Shown here piece after piece: positions 32,486 to 41,458 of a DNA stretch of 53,188 bases; within the stretch, counting starts at the first letter, position 1; every line of letters begins with the position of its first letter. Made by a program: the position numbers and the translations under genes. Source of the DNA: an uncultured Fimbriimonadales bacterium (GTDB lineage Bacteria > Armatimonadota > Fimbriimonadia > Fimbriimonadales > GBS-DC); assembly GCA_937992175.1 (NCBI GenBank), contig CALKLF010000031.1, positions 1 to 53,188 of the forward strand, in the 5' to 3' direction. Below the pieces are notes generated by a model. The model did no database searches, was not told the DNA's origin, and saw nothing but the letters and a program-made list of their open reading frames with translations.

Positions 32486-32594
32486 GCGCGGGCGTTCCCG
32501 CCCGTGCGGGCACGCTTGAGCGAGACGCTCAAGCCACGCTGTGTAGCGCGGGCGTCCCCGCCCGTGCAGATGCGCTTGAGCGTCCCGCTCAAGC
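32486..32594. repeat. Tandem 60-bp unit of two palindrome types before accD
   Basis: Two copies, 60 bases apart, of GCGCGGGCG/CGCCCGTGC-type hairpins (32486-32507, 32546-32567) alternating with CTTGAGCG/CGCTCAAG-type hairpins (32515-32533, 32574-32594). The second pair carries compensating changes (CGAGACG versus CGTCCCG) that keep it foldable. It lies between tRNA-Leu and accD, probably inside their shared transcript. Confidence 0.8.
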
Positions 32595-32611
32595 GACGCG
32601 AGGGAGGGCGC

Positions 32612-33430
32612 ATGCAAAGGCGAGGTGTAGCGCAGGAGAACTCGGAACAGTGGGTGCAGTGCGCGAAATGCAAGAAGATTCTGTTCCGCCCTGACTTTGA
32701 GCGGGCGATGCGCGCGTGCCCCCACTGCGGGCATCACCATCGCCTGCGCGCCTGCGAACGCATTCTGCTCACCGTAGACCCCGACACATTTCAGGAGATT
32801 GACGCCGACCTGCGCCCTGCCGACCCGCTTGGATTCCCCGACTACACCGACAAGCTGCGCAAAGGCACGGCGGCGTCAGGCGAAAATGAGGCGATTCTCA
32901 CAGGTACGGCGCTTCTAAGCGGCTACGAAATCGTGATTGGCGCGATGGACTTCGGCTTCATGGGTGGCAGCATGGGGTCGGTTGTGGGCGAGAAGGTCGC
33001 GCGGTGCTTTGAGCGCGGGGCGGAGCGCAGGCTGCCCGTGATTCTGTTCTGCGCGTCGGGCGGGGCGCGGATGCAGGAAGGCTTAATCTCGCTGATGCAG
33101 ATGGCGAAGACCACCGCCGCTGTGGGCAAGCTGCAACGCGCGGGCATGCCCTATATCGCCGTGTTCACCGACCCGACGATGGCGGGCGTGTTGGCAAGCT
33201 TCGCGTCGCTGGCGGATGTGATTGTGGCAGAGCCGGGCGCGCTGGTCGGCTTCGCGGGGCAGCGTGTGGCGGCGCAAGCCAGCGTGGGTAAGCCCCCTGC
33301 CAACTTCCAAACCGCCGAGTTCCAGCACGAACACGGGATGGTAGACCTGATAGTGCCTCGTAAACAACTACGCCCGACGCTGACCTACCTGCTGGAGATG
33401 TTCCTGCCTGTGGAGGCGCACGCGCGATGA
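32612..33430 (+). CDS. accD: Acetyl-CoA carboxylase carboxyltransferase subunit beta
   Basis: 272 residues. With AccA it transfers CO2 from carboxybiotin to acetyl-CoA, the committed step of fatty-acid synthesis. The N-terminal zinc ribbon is intact (CAKCKKILF...RACPHCGHH). The carboxyltransferase fold follows with GYEIVIGAMDFGFMGGSMGSVVGEK, LPVILFCASGGARMQEG, PYIAVFTDPTMAGVLASFASL, EPGALVGFAGQRV and HGMVDLIVPR. ATG 32612 is chosen for GGGAGGG 5 bases upstream and the family length; the longer frame runs into the tRNA. The stop overlaps accA as ATGA. Confidence 0.95.
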   Translation: MQRRGVAQENSEQWVQCAKCKKILFRPDFERAMRACPHCGHHHRLRACERILLTVDPDTFQEIDADLRPADPLGFPDYTDKLRKGTAASGENEAILTGTALLSGYEIVIGAMDFGFMGGSMGSVVGEKVARCFERGAERRLPVILFCASGGARMQEGLISLMQMAKTTAAVGKLQRAGMPYIAVFTDPTMAGVLASFASLADVIVAEPGALVGFAGQRVAAQASVGKPPANFQTAEFQHEHGMVDLIVPRKQLRPTLTYLLEMFLPVEAHAR

Positions 33431-34386
33431 TGACGATTTTCGACTTTGAGAAGCCCATCAACGAGCTGGAGAGTGCAATCGCCGAGTTGCGCCAACTCGC
33501 CGCCGAGAAAGGCTTAGACCGCTCGCGTGAAATCGCCGAACTTGAGGCGCAGCGCGAACGGCTGCTGAAGCAAATCTTCGCCCACCTCCGCCCATGGGAC
33601 AAGGTGTTGCTCGCCCGTCATCCGAAACGCCCCTACGCGCTGGACTACATCCGCCTGATGTGCGAAAACTTTCTGGAGCTGCACGGCGACCGTTTGGGCT
33701 TTGACGACCCTGCGATTGTGGGCGGGCTGGCGAAGCTGGGCGGCTATAAATTAGTAATTGTGGGGCAGCAGAAGGGACGCGACCTGAAAGAACGGCAGAA
33801 GCGCAACTTCGCAATGGCGAAACCTGAGGGCTACCGCAAGGCGATGCGCCTGTTTCGCCTTGCCGAAAAGTTCCGCTTGCCCGTGCTGACCCTCGTAGAC
33901 ACCCCCGCCGCCGATCCCGGTGTGGAATCGGAATCGCGCGGTATCAGCGAGGCGATAGCCCAATCGATGCTGACGATGTTTGAACTCACTGTGCCCGCTG
34001 TCGCTGTGATTATCGGCGAGGGGGGCAGCGGCGGCGCAATTGCCTTAGCCGCCGCTAATCGCGTGCTGATGCTGGAACATGCGATTTACTCCGTCATCCC
34101 GCCCGAAGGCTGCGCAGCGATTCTCTATCGCGACCCCAACAAAGCCCCCCAAGCCGCCGACGCCCTCAAACTCACTGCCGAAAGCGCACTGGAACTTGGG
34201 CTAATCGATTTAGTCATCCCCGAACCGCTGGGCGCGGCGCACCGCGACCCGCAAACTACTGCTCTGAGCGTGCGCACTGCTGTACTGCAGCAGCTGGACG
34301 AACTCAGCCGCATCGAACCCGACGCCCTGCGCGAGCAACGCTATCAGCGGTTCCGACAGGTAGGCGTGTATGAGGCGGCGCGATAG
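33427..34386 (+). CDS. accA: Acetyl-CoA carboxylase carboxyltransferase subunit alpha
   Basis: 319 residues, normal family length. Motifs: FEKPINELESAIAELR, the helical linker LEAQRERLLKQIFAHLRPWDKVLLARHPKRPYALDYI, FLELHGDRLGFDDPAIVGGLAKL, GQQKGRDLKER, ESESRGISEAIAQSM (a variant of the usual AEERGQSEAIA), GEGGSGGAIALAAANRVLMLEHAIYSVIPPEGCAAILYRD, and LGLIDLVIPEPLGAAHRDP. It forms the alpha2beta2 carboxyltransferase with AccD. Translation is coupled by the ATGA overlap, which fits 1:1 subunit supply. Biotin carboxylase and BCCP genes are elsewhere. Confidence 0.95.
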   Translation: MMTIFDFEKPINELESAIAELRQLAAEKGLDRSREIAELEAQRERLLKQIFAHLRPWDKVLLARHPKRPYALDYIRLMCENFLELHGDRLGFDDPAIVGGLAKLGGYKLVIVGQQKGRDLKERQKRNFAMAKPEGYRKAMRLFRLAEKFRLPVLTLVDTPAADPGVESESRGISEAIAQSMLTMFELTVPAVAVIIGEGGSGGAIALAAANRVLMLEHAIYSVIPPEGCAAILYRDPNKAPQAADALKLTAESALELGLIDLVIPEPLGAAHRDPQTTALSVRTAVLQQLDELSRIEPDALREQRYQRFRQVGVYEAAR

Positions 34387-34451
34387 GCGACGCGCGGCGT
34401 GAATGTGCCCCCACCGAGCGTCGTATTTCCTCACAGGCTCAGAGATTGTGT

Positions 34452-34461
34452 GCAGGAAATC
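34452..34461 (+). promoter_or_regulatory. GCAGGAAATC motif, copy 2
   Basis: An exact 10-mer in the 190-base gap after accA, 115 bases before the next gene. The gap otherwise shows only a GGGGAGG Shine-Dalgarno and no clear -10 box. Confidence 0.25.
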
Positions 34462-34576
34462 GCGCGCTGGTGCGGAAATTTTTTCCATCAAGCTCTGAAA
34501 CGCTCAACGCAGTTTTACAGGGGAGGTCTGTCCAAAGAACTGCGTCCTGAGCCAGAGCCAGTTTGGGGAGGTTGTA

Positions 34577-36577
34577 ATGCGACTGTTAATTGGCGTTGGG
34601 TTGCTCTGTGCTGGGCTGTTTGTGTCGGCTCGTGGGCAACCTGTGGAGCCGCATAGTTTCCCCGCGCTGAAATTGAGCCGCCTGCCTGCGATCGACGGCG
34701 TCGTAAACCCTGACGAGTGGGTGGGGGCGTATGCGGTAGAGCGGTTCTGGTCGCCCTCGCGACAGCAGTGGGGGGCGTTCCCCACGCGCGCTTATATCGG
34801 CTATGACGCGGAAGCCATCTATGTCGCCTTCATCTGCGGGGATCCTGAGCCGAGCCAGATTCGAGCGCAGGAAACCAAACGCGGCGGCTACCTCGAAAAC
34901 GACGACACGGTGATGGTACTCATTGAGCCGCAGGCGCGCGGGCTGGAGCCGTACACTTTCACCGTGAACGCGCGGGGGGCGCAATCAGACCATTTCCCCG
35001 CGGGCACGAGCGAGAACATCCGCTGGCGCGGCGACTGGCAGGCGGCGGCGCAGACTCTCCCCGACGGCTGGAGCGCGGAGCTGCGCATCCCGTTCCGAAT
35101 CCTGCGCTACCCGCCGAAACAGAACCGATTCGGGATTATTCTGGAGCGGTTCATCCCGCGCCTGAACGAGATTTACACCTTCCCGAACATGGGCGCATAC
35201 TATTCCGAGCGGCGTCAGAGCCTCTGGACAGGGCTGGAGCCGCCCCCACCGCGTTACCCTGTGATATTATTGCCTTATTTCACAGGTGACAGCGACCCGA
35301 ACCAGACCCGCGGGCGCAGCGGGCTGGACATCCGCTATATCGCGGGCGACCCGCTCACCGCCCTGTTCACGCTCAAGCCGGACTTCCGCAACATCGCGGC
35401 GGATGTGGCAAATGTGGATTTCTCCTACACCGAGAAAGTGCTTGCCGAGACGCGCCCCTTTTTCCAGGAAGGGAGTGAGTTTATGCCCCCCCGTGCCGCG
35501 TTCTACAGTCTGCGCGTGCAGGATCTGAACACGGGGCTGAAAGCCTTCGGGGCACTGAGCGACTGGCGCTATGGCGCGACGATTGGTGAGTACGAGTTTC
35601 AGGGGCGCAAGCGGCAGTTCGGCGTCGGGCGCGTGCGCTATCAGTTCGCGGAACGCTCGTTCATTAACCTGATCGGCGTGCGTCTGCAAGGCGAGGTGCA
35701 GGAGGACACGCTCGGCGCAATCGTCGATACGCAGCGCATCACCGGTGAGGGCGAGCTGCGCCTAACCGCCGCCTACTATAAACTCAGCGGCGACCGCGAC
35801 GGCGCATATCAGCAATACACTCTGCAGCGCAACGCCCGCGAACGCTTGCCAAACTATCTACTGCAATATACGGACATCGAGCCGAACTACCGTCCCCGAC
35901 TCGGTTTCGCGCCCGAAACGGGCTATCGCGGGCTGAAGTTCGGTGTGCTGTGGTTCGACCGCCCCGAAAGCGAGCGACTGCTCTATACAGAGACGCAGCT
36001 TGCCGTCACACGCCGCACGCGCTATGGCGGCGCACGCCTCGACGAGGGCGTCTCCACCCTGCAACAGTGGCTGTTCGCCTCGCTGAGTCGGCTCACAATC
36101 AACTTGGAGTATCTGAACCGCCCGCCGAATATCGACCGCACGCTGGGCGTCGAGTATGCGTGGAATGTGCTGGACATCTACCGAGCAGGGAGCGTGTTCG
36201 TGCGTTTCGGCGACCAGAACGGCGGGCGCAGCCTCTATGTGCAGCTCGCGCAGGCGTATGAACTCGCGCCGCGCTTCCGATTCAAGTTAGACTTAGAGAG
36301 CCTGGACATCGACTATCCCGACGCGCCCGCCGACCGCGCCCGTCAGTTAATTTTCACGCTGAACTACGAAATAGACCCCGAACGCGCGATCGGCGGCAGG
36401 GTAATCCTGAATCGGCTGGAGTTCGGCGGCGAGGTGGAGACCACGCGCAACTTTTACCTGACCTACTTGCAGCGTGTACGGCGCGGGTTCGACCTCTACA
36501 TTATCTACGGCTTGCCCAACGCAAGCCGCACGCAGAATCGACTCGCGGTGAAGCTGATTACGCCACTGGAGCTGTAG
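34577..36577 (+). CDS. Secreted protein with CBM9-like and DUF5916-like beta-barrel regions
   Basis: 666 residues, start supported by GGGGAGG 5 bases upstream and a signal peptide (LLIGVGLLCAGLFVSARGQ). Residues about 30-200 match the CBM9-like sandwich (LPAIDGVVNPDEWVGAYAVERF, AYIGYDAEAIYVAFICGDP, NDDTVMVLIEP, GWSAELRIPFRILRY). From about 225 to the end alternating beta-strands with aromatic residues resemble the DUF5916 barrel family (LKPDFRNIAADVANVDFSYTEKVLAETRPFFQEGSEF is its best-known block; later FVRFGDQNGGRSLYVQ, GFDLYIIYG). It is probably an outer-membrane-associated protein handling carbohydrate or hydrophobic ligands. The substrate is unknown. Its presence supports a diderm envelope. 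Confidence 0.75.
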   Translation: MRLLIGVGLLCAGLFVSARGQPVEPHSFPALKLSRLPAIDGVVNPDEWVGAYAVERFWSPSRQQWGAFPTRAYIGYDAEAIYVAFICGDPEPSQIRAQETKRGGYLENDDTVMVLIEPQARGLEPYTFTVNARGAQSDHFPAGTSENIRWRGDWQAAAQTLPDGWSAELRIPFRILRYPPKQNRFGIILERFIPRLNEIYTFPNMGAYYSERRQSLWTGLEPPPPRYPVILLPYFTGDSDPNQTRGRSGLDIRYIAGDPLTALFTLKPDFRNIAADVANVDFSYTEKVLAETRPFFQEGSEFMPPRAAFYSLRVQDLNTGLKAFGALSDWRYGATIGEYEFQGRKRQFGVGRVRYQFAERSFINLIGVRLQGEVQEDTLGAIVDTQRITGEGELRLTAAYYKLSGDRDGAYQQYTLQRNARERLPNYLLQYTDIEPNYRPRLGFAPETGYRGLKFGVLWFDRPESERLLYTETQLAVTRRTRYGGARLDEGVSTLQQWLFASLSRLTINLEYLNRPPNIDRTLGVEYAWNVLDIYRAGSVFVRFGDQNGGRSLYVQLAQAYELAPRFRFKLDLESLDIDYPDAPADRARQLIFTLNYEIDPERAIGGRVILNRLEFGGEVETTRNFYLTYLQRVRRGFDLYIIYGLPNASRTQNRLAVKLITPLEL

Positions 36578-36596
36578 TCGTGAGACCCTGCTTACA

Positions 36597-36604
36597 GGTA
36601 TAAT
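36597..36604 (+). promoter_or_regulatory. Extended -10 of nuoHJK
   Basis: GGTATAAT ends 11 bases before ATG 36616. No Shine-Dalgarno precedes nuoH, although nuoJ and nuoK each have one. Confidence 0.55.
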
Positions 36605-36615
36605 CCCTATCGCTT

Positions 36616-37818
36616 ATGACGCTTGCAGACTTCGGCTGGGCGATTGTGCGAATCGCCATCATGCTGGGCTTCCTGCTGAGCGTGCTGCCCTTAGTCATCT
36701 GGCTGGAGCGGCGCGCCTTGGCATGGTTCCAAAATCGCGTCGGACCGAACCGACTGGGACCGTTTGGACTGCTGCAGCCGATGGCGGACGCTGCGAAGCT
36801 GTTTTTCAAAGAGGAGATTGTGCCCGCGAGCGCGGACAGGTTCATCTGGGCGCTGGCGCCGGCACTGTCGCTGTTCCCGGCGTTAGTGGCGGCGGCGACG
36901 ATTCCATGGGGACCCAACCGCCTGCTGACCCCTGTGGCGGATGTGGACATCGGGTTGCTCTATTTTCTGGCGATGTCGTCGCTGGCGGCGTATGGTGTGT
37001 TGCTGGCGGGCTGGTCGTCCAACAACAAGTATTCACTGCTGGGTGGGCTGCGGGCGTCCGCGCAGGTGATTAGCTATGAGCTGGGCATGGGGCTTGCGCT
37101 CGCCACGGCGGTGCTGGCGTCGGGCAGCTTTCGGATGACCAGTATCGTCGAAATGCAGGCGCAGCCGTTGTGGGGCGTCGCGCCCTTCCTGCATAACTGG
37201 CTGATTTTCACGCCGTGGGGGCTGATTGGCGGCGCGCTGTTTTTCGTGTGTATGCTCGCCGAGACGAACCGCGCGCCGTTCGACCTGCCCGAAGCTGAGA
37301 GCGAACTGGTGGCGGGCTATCAGACCGAATACAGCAGTATGAAGTTCGCCGCCTTCTTTATGGGCGAGTATATCGCGATACTGGCAATCTGTGGGATTAT
37401 GACGACCTGTTTTCTGGGCGGCTACCTTGCGCCGATTAACTTCTCGCCGATTCAGGCGTTGGGGGAGCAGGGCGGCTTCTGGGGCGTGTTGGCGACGATT
37501 ACGGGCGCGCTCATGCCTCCGTTCTGGTTTATCCTGAAGCTGTTCGGGCTGTTTTTCAGTTTCCTGTGGATTCGCGCGACGCTGCTGCGCCTGCGCTACG
37601 ACCAGCTCATGAATGTCGGCTGGCGGTTCCTGATTCCCGTGGGCTTGGTGAACCTCGCGCTGCTGACGGTGTATGTGATTTGGGGCTGGATACCGTCGCT
37701 GATTGGCTACGGCGTAGCGATTGCACTCTATTTTGCGATTTTCGGCAGTCGCAAGCCCCAGCGTCGCGAGGTGGTTCTGGTCAGCGAAGCGCAGCCGTAC
37801 CGACCCAAGGAGGCGTAA
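36616..37818 (+). CDS. nuoH: NADH-quinone oxidoreductase subunit H
   Basis: 400 residues, about nine helices. NuoH lies at the junction of the membrane and peripheral arms of Complex I and lines the quinone tunnel. Diagnostic segments: WLERRALAWFQNRVGPNRLGPFGLLQPMADAAKLFFKE, SNNKYSLLGGLRASAQVISYELGMGLA, LAETNRAPFDLPEAESELVAGYQTEYSSMKFA, FFSFLWIRATLLRLRYDQLMNVGWRFLIPVGL. It is the first gene of a three-gene run; NuoI, usually next, is absent. Confidence 0.95.
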   Translation: MTLADFGWAIVRIAIMLGFLLSVLPLVIWLERRALAWFQNRVGPNRLGPFGLLQPMADAAKLFFKEEIVPASADRFIWALAPALSLFPALVAAATIPWGPNRLLTPVADVDIGLLYFLAMSSLAAYGVLLAGWSSNNKYSLLGGLRASAQVISYELGMGLALATAVLASGSFRMTSIVEMQAQPLWGVAPFLHNWLIFTPWGLIGGALFFVCMLAETNRAPFDLPEAESELVAGYQTEYSSMKFAAFFMGEYIAILAICGIMTTCFLGGYLAPINFSPIQALGEQGGFWGVLATITGALMPPFWFILKLFGLFFSFLWIRATLLRLRYDQLMNVGWRFLIPVGLVNLALLTVYVIWGWIPSLIGYGVAIALYFAIFGSRKPQRREVVLVSEAQPYRPKEA

Positions 37819-37819
37819 G

Positions 37820-38320
37820 TTGGGCGAACGGATCTTGTTTTTCATCTTAGCGATTGTGGCAATCCTCAGCGCGGGCGGCGTGGTGTTCTCGCGTAACCCG
37901 GTGCGCAGCGCGCTGCTGCTGGTGCTGAATTTCTTCACGCTTGCGTTGATTTACTTCACGCTCTCGGCGCAGTTCATCGGCGCGTTGCAGGTGATTGTGT
38001 ACGCGGGCGCGATTATGGTGCTGTTTTTGTTCGTGATTATGCTGCTGAATCTCGGCTCGCCCGACGCGATGCCGTCTGAACGCGACCTGAAGCGTCCGCT
38101 GGCATATCTGATCGGTTTCGGGATCTTAGTGACCCTGGTGGTACAGTCGCAGGCGTTGCTCTATCCGGGCGCGCCGCAGGCGAGTCCTGAGGTGGGCACG
38201 GCGCGCGTGATTGGGCTGGCGCTATTCACGCAGTGGGCGTATCCGCTGCTGCTAATGGGCGTGTTGCTCACGGTCGGCGTGATTGGCTCGATTCTGCTGG
38301 CTAGAAGGAGGGCTTCATAG
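37820..38320 (+). CDS. nuoJ: NADH-quinone oxidoreductase subunit J
   Basis: 166 residues, five helices. The TTG start at 37820 is chosen: AAGGAGG lies inside the end of nuoH, 6 bases before it, and the N terminus ([42 protein letters not shown]) matches the family. The key pi-bulge helix is present ([27 protein letters not shown]). One base separates it from nuoH's stop. Confidence 0.93.
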   Translation: MGERILFFILAIVAILSAGGVVFSRNPVRSALLLVLNFFTLALIYFTLSAQFIGALQVIVYAGAIMVLFLFVIMLLNLGSPDAMPSERDLKRPLAYLIGFGILVTLVVQSQALLYPGAPQASPEVGTARVIGLALFTQWAYPLLLMGVLLTVGVIGSILLARRRAS

Positions 38321-38321
38321 C

Positions 38322-38642
38322 ATGGATGCGGTGCCGCTGAATGCGTATCTCATACTCTCGGCGTTCCTGTTCACGATGGGCGCAGTCGGCGTGGTCGTCA
38401 AGCGCAACCCGATTGTGATGTTCATGTGCATCGAGCTGATGCTGAACGCCGTGAACCTGAGCTTTCTATCGTTTGCGCGGTATCAAACCGACCTACTGGC
38501 TCAGGTGTCGGGGCATGTGTTTGTGTTATTTGTGTTTGGCGTGGCAGCGGCGGAGGTCGCAGTTGGGCTGGGCATCATCACAGTCATGTTCCGCCTGCGC
38601 GAGAGCATCGATGTGGATGAGGTGACGCTATTGCGGGGATAG
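38322..38642 (+). CDS. nuoK: NADH-quinone oxidoreductase subunit K
   Basis: 106 residues, three helices, family length about 100. The two functional glutamates are in [16 protein letters not shown] and [23 protein letters not shown] lies 9 bases before ATG 38322, which directly follows the nuoJ stop. The last 15 bases overlap the 3' end of the convergent heparinase-like gene. NuoL, M and N are not next in line; nuoN is about 19 kb upstream on the other strand. Confidence 0.95.
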   Translation: MDAVPLNAYLILSAFLFTMGAVGVVVKRNPIVMFMCIELMLNAVNLSFLSFARYQTDLLAQVSGHVFVLFVFGVAAAEVAVGLGIITVMFRLRESIDVDEVTLLRG

Positions 38643-40553
38643 CTCCCACACGACCCCTGCATTCTCCAGCGTATCGGGGAATGCGCGTGTCTCGATCGCC
38701 AGCGTTGTGGAGGGAACTTTGTGCCCGAATCGGGGCGAGTACCAGCCGAGCTTTGTCGCCTCATCGCCTGTATAGAAGCGCGCCTCATACTCCGTCAGCC
38801 CCGACAGGCGCAGCGTGCAAACGCGCTCGCCGTCGGTGATCCGCCAGACGCCCGCGTCCACAGGCTCCATGCGCCAGTCGGGATGAAAATGCCAGTACCA
38901 CTGCGCCGAGCGCGCCGCGTCATGCACGATGGAGTCTCGCACAATCAGGGCGTTGTTCCGCAACTGCACGCGACGGAGAATCCAGTCGGGCGTGTAAGCG
39001 TCGGTTCTACCTTCCACAAGCCGTTGTCGCAGGTCGCACTGCGTGAACTCCGCGCGCGCCTTCCTGCCCCACAGGAATGGTCCCTGAATTTCGGATTGGT
39101 TGAGGCGGTCTAAGCTGAGCGTGTTGTGCGCAGGCGTGCTTCGAAAATGGTCGCGCCATTCGGGGTCTTCGTGATAGGCGTAGGTTCCCGCGTCGATGAG
39201 CAGGGGCTTGCCGTCCAGCGACGCCCAGAGGCTGAGCGCGTCGGCGTGTCCGTGCGCCGCGAGACTACCTAGCCCCAGCGGACCCGCGTCGAACAGAACC
39301 TGCCAGCGTTCCGAGTGGAGGACGGCATAGCCGCCATCGGGGTAGAGGCGCGAGTCAGTGATGCGCGCGCCGCCAGATGGCGCGTCGCCAAAGAGCCACA
39401 GGCAGAGCGCATTGTCGGCGTCGCTGAACGCGGGCGGCGGCTCGCACTTGAGCAGCTGCGCCAGCGCGCGCCCGACCACACGATGCCGATTCGCCGCGGT
39501 GCTCCAGAGCGGCGCAACCACGCCGTCATCCTCGTCCCCCACCTGCGGGACATAGCCCGAAGCGTCCATCACATTGCGCACGAACTCAAGGCTGCGCTGT
39601 GATCGCGCGGCGACCGCGTCGGGCATAGGCTGGAGCCGATAAGCGTGTAAATAGAACTCCCACACGAACGGCAGGTAGCCGAACGCCTGTTCGGCGTTTA
39701 CGCCATCGGGGTAGAACTGGCGCAGCGCCTCGCGATGGAGTATCTCATAACCCCGATTGCGCCACCGGCTCGCCCGCGCGCTATCGGGCAATAAACTTCC
39801 TAAAAACGCCAGCGCTGCCGCCTCGCCGATTAGATGATTGTTCGCCGACGAGCCGAGCGAGAGATGACGCTCAATAAACTCTCCATGCTGAACCAGCGCG
39901 CCGAGAATCTTGAGCGCGTCGGCATCGCTCAGGACATCGTGAATGAGCGCGAGCGTGTAGCTCCATGCGAAAACACGAATCGCATGTTCCAGCGCGCTCG
40001 TCCAGTGGATTCCCCAGCCGCGGGGATTGCGCTCGATCCAGTCCAGTAGCCAGCGTCGGCTGATTTCGGCGTAGCGCGGGTCGCCCGTGAGCGCGTAGGC
40101 GGTCGCCAAGCGCAGAATCGGCTGCCCGCGCGACGGCTCCCACACATACTTCACCCCGCCCGCCACACCGATGCGCCGATAGTCGATGGCTTTCGCGGGC
40201 GCGTCCATCCAGTCCTTGCCCAAAAGGTAATTGCGGTTCCAGACAGGCGGGTCGTCGATTCGCACCGGGTAGCCAAAAAGTGTCCACTCACCTCTGAGCA
40301 GGGCATCCGCTTCCTGAAGCACGCGCGCACGCTCCGCCTCGCATAGTGCATCAGGGCAAAGGCATAGCCGTTCACTTATACGGTTGAGAGCCGCAGCCGC
40401 TGCCGTATCGGAGTAATCGCGTCGCCAGGTCTGTTCGGGAGCCTCTTTGGGCAAGGGAGAGACGCGCTCCTGCACGGCGCGAACAAACCGGGCGACCACC
40501 TCGCCCGGCGACATCGCCAGCAACCGTTTGATCTTCCAGCGCAAAGAACTCAT
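38628..40553 (-). CDS. Heparinase II/III-like polysaccharide lyase
   Basis: 641 residues. It has an (alpha/alpha)-toroid N-terminal half ([109 protein letters not shown]). A C-terminal beta-sandwich carries the family's catalytic region ([57 protein letters not shown]). Such enzymes cleave uronic-acid polysaccharides by elimination, or work in capsule gene clusters. No signal peptide is seen from the start chosen ([12 protein letters not shown]), so it may act inside the cell. The frame is open further upstream, but the -10 box lies there. No glycosyltransferase cluster is adjacent. Confidence 0.85.
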   Translation of the reverse strand: MSSLRWKIKRLLAMSPGEVVARFVRAVQERVSPLPKEAPEQTWRRDYSDTAAAAALNRISERLCLCPDALCEAERARVLQEADALLRGEWTLFGYPVRIDDPPVWNRNYLLGKDWMDAPAKAIDYRRIGVAGGVKYVWEPSRGQPILRLATAYALTGDPRYAEISRRWLLDWIERNPRGWGIHWTSALEHAIRVFAWSYTLALIHDVLSDADALKILGALVQHGEFIERHLSLGSSANNHLIGEAAALAFLGSLLPDSARASRWRNRGYEILHREALRQFYPDGVNAEQAFGYLPFVWEFYLHAYRLQPMPDAVAARSQRSLEFVRNVMDASGYVPQVGDEDDGVVAPLWSTAANRHRVVGRALAQLLKCEPPPAFSDADNALCLWLFGDAPSGGARITDSRLYPDGGYAVLHSERWQVLFDAGPLGLGSLAAHGHADALSLWASLDGKPLLIDAGTYAYHEDPEWRDHFRSTPAHNTLSLDRLNQSEIQGPFLWGRKARAEFTQCDLRQRLVEGRTDAYTPDWILRRVQLRNNALIVRDSIVHDAARSAQWYWHFHPDWRMEPVDAGVWRITDGERVCTLRLSGLTEYEARFYTGDEATKLGWYSPRFGHKVPSTTLAIETRAFPDTLENAGVVWELSPQ

Positions 40554-40574
40554 AAAGCCGTTCGCCGCACAGAG

Positions 40575-40582
40575 AGTGTACC
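40575..40582 (-). promoter_or_regulatory. Extended -10 of the heparinase-like gene
   Basis: The minus strand reads GGTACACT, ending 21 bases before ATG 40553. It is back-to-back with the next promoter, their -10 boxes 24 bases apart. Confidence 0.5.
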
Positions 40583-40603
40583 TGAATGCACTATCGGTTA
40601 GCA

Positions 40604-40611
40604 GGTATACT
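40604..40611 (+). promoter_or_regulatory. Extended -10 of the nucleotidyltransferase-like gene
   Basis: GGTATACT, 22 bases before ATG 40634, with GAGGAG between; a leadered mRNA. Confidence 0.5.
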
Positions 40612-40633
40612 ATCCCCGAGGAGAACCCCAACC

Positions 40634-41080
40634 ATGACTGACGAACGCAGTTTCTTGGACGACCCGCGACCTGACGGGCGAGAACCCATCCCCGCGGAGC
40701 GCGTGCCGATGCTGATTGGTGTGTTTGAGCAGATGGAGGCGGTGTCGGTGGTGCTGGCGTTCACTGTGCGGGCAGAAGGCGTGATGCAGAGCGACGCCAC
40801 CTTCGGCGTGTGGATCGACGAGTCACTGCCCCACGAGGACAAAGTGGAGACCCTGCGCCAACTCGCGACGCGCCTGCACCCTATTGTCAGCCCCGACTAC
40901 TATCTGGATTTGATGCTTATTACCCCGCGCGACGCGATGCTCTGGCAGATGGCAACCGAAAACGGCGACCCCATCTACGCCCGCGACGAGGAAACCATTC
41001 AGGGACAGGTCGCTCTGCTTCAAACCCTGCCGCCCATCAGCGACGAGGAGCGAGATATCGATGTGATGCGCGTGATGTAG
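40634..41080 (+). CDS. Nucleotidyltransferase-fold-like protein without catalytic motifs
   Basis: 148 residues. The middle resembles minimal nucleotidyltransferases of the MNT/MntA type: AFTVRAEGVMQSDATFGVWIDE sits where the family has the G-S-x-A-x-G and S-D-x-D motifs, and DLMLITPRDAMLWQMATENGDPIYARDEE matches the usual ending (L-L-N-...G-x-x-I-Y-E-x-D). But GS is replaced by TV, and the second aspartate of the DxD pair is missing or displaced. If the homology holds, this is an inactive pseudoenzyme. There is no HEPN toxin partner adjacent, and the gene stands alone with its own promoter and GAGGAG Shine-Dalgarno. The C-terminal tail is acidic (SDEERDIDVMRVM). Homology is inferred from pattern only. 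Confidence 0.5.
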   Translation: MTDERSFLDDPRPDGREPIPAERVPMLIGVFEQMEAVSVVLAFTVRAEGVMQSDATFGVWIDESLPHEDKVETLRQLATRLHPIVSPDYYLDLMLITPRDAMLWQMATENGDPIYARDEETIQGQVALLQTLPPISDEERDIDVMRVM

Positions 41081-41450
41081 CGGTAGTTCTTTGAGATTCC
41101 TCGCCTTCAGCTCGGAATGACAATTACTGCATGTGCAAATTTGTCATTCCGAGCCGAAGGCGAGGAATCGACTCTGTTAGCAAAAATCTCTACTGCATCC
41201 CCTCTTCAGTTATAATACCGATCGGGGTTTCAAGCGAGACAAAAGCGGACGGAGCAGAAGGGGTATGCGCCTGTTTGCCCTCACTCCCTCTTCCGCCACG
41301 CGGAAGAGGGGGGAACTCGCGATGCAGCGCACGCGCTATGCTTCCCTCTCCCACGCTGTGGGCTTACTGCATGACAGTTTTTTGGACGCCCGAAAAAAAA
41401 AACGGTTCATCGGCTTGGGGTATCCTCTACCCCAGTGAGGTAGCAACCGA
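41081..41450. other. Intergenic region with repeats before the IS remnant
   Basis: It holds palindromic pair copy 3 (41093-41169), a CTCTTCCGC/GCGGAAGAG hairpin around 41284-41306, and the start of the IS end structure (41403-41458). No gene is seen. Confidence 0.6.
41093..41169. repeat. GTCATTCCGAG palindromic pair, copy 3
   Basis: Left arm GAGATTCCTCGCC...CGGAATGACAA (41093-41123) and right arm TTGTCATTCCGAGC...GCGAGGAATC (41141-41169), inverted around a 17-base spacer, 12 bases past the previous stop. Confidence 0.85.
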
Positions 41451-41458
41451 TGAACCGA
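41403..41458. repeat. Nested inverted repeat at the IS remnant's left side
   Basis: CGGTTCATCGG (41403-41413) and CCGATGAACCG (41448-41458) are exact reverse complements, and between them GGGGTA (41417-41422) pairs with TACCCC. The right arm contains the transposase ATG, so the structure could hide the start in mRNA. Confidence 0.7.
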
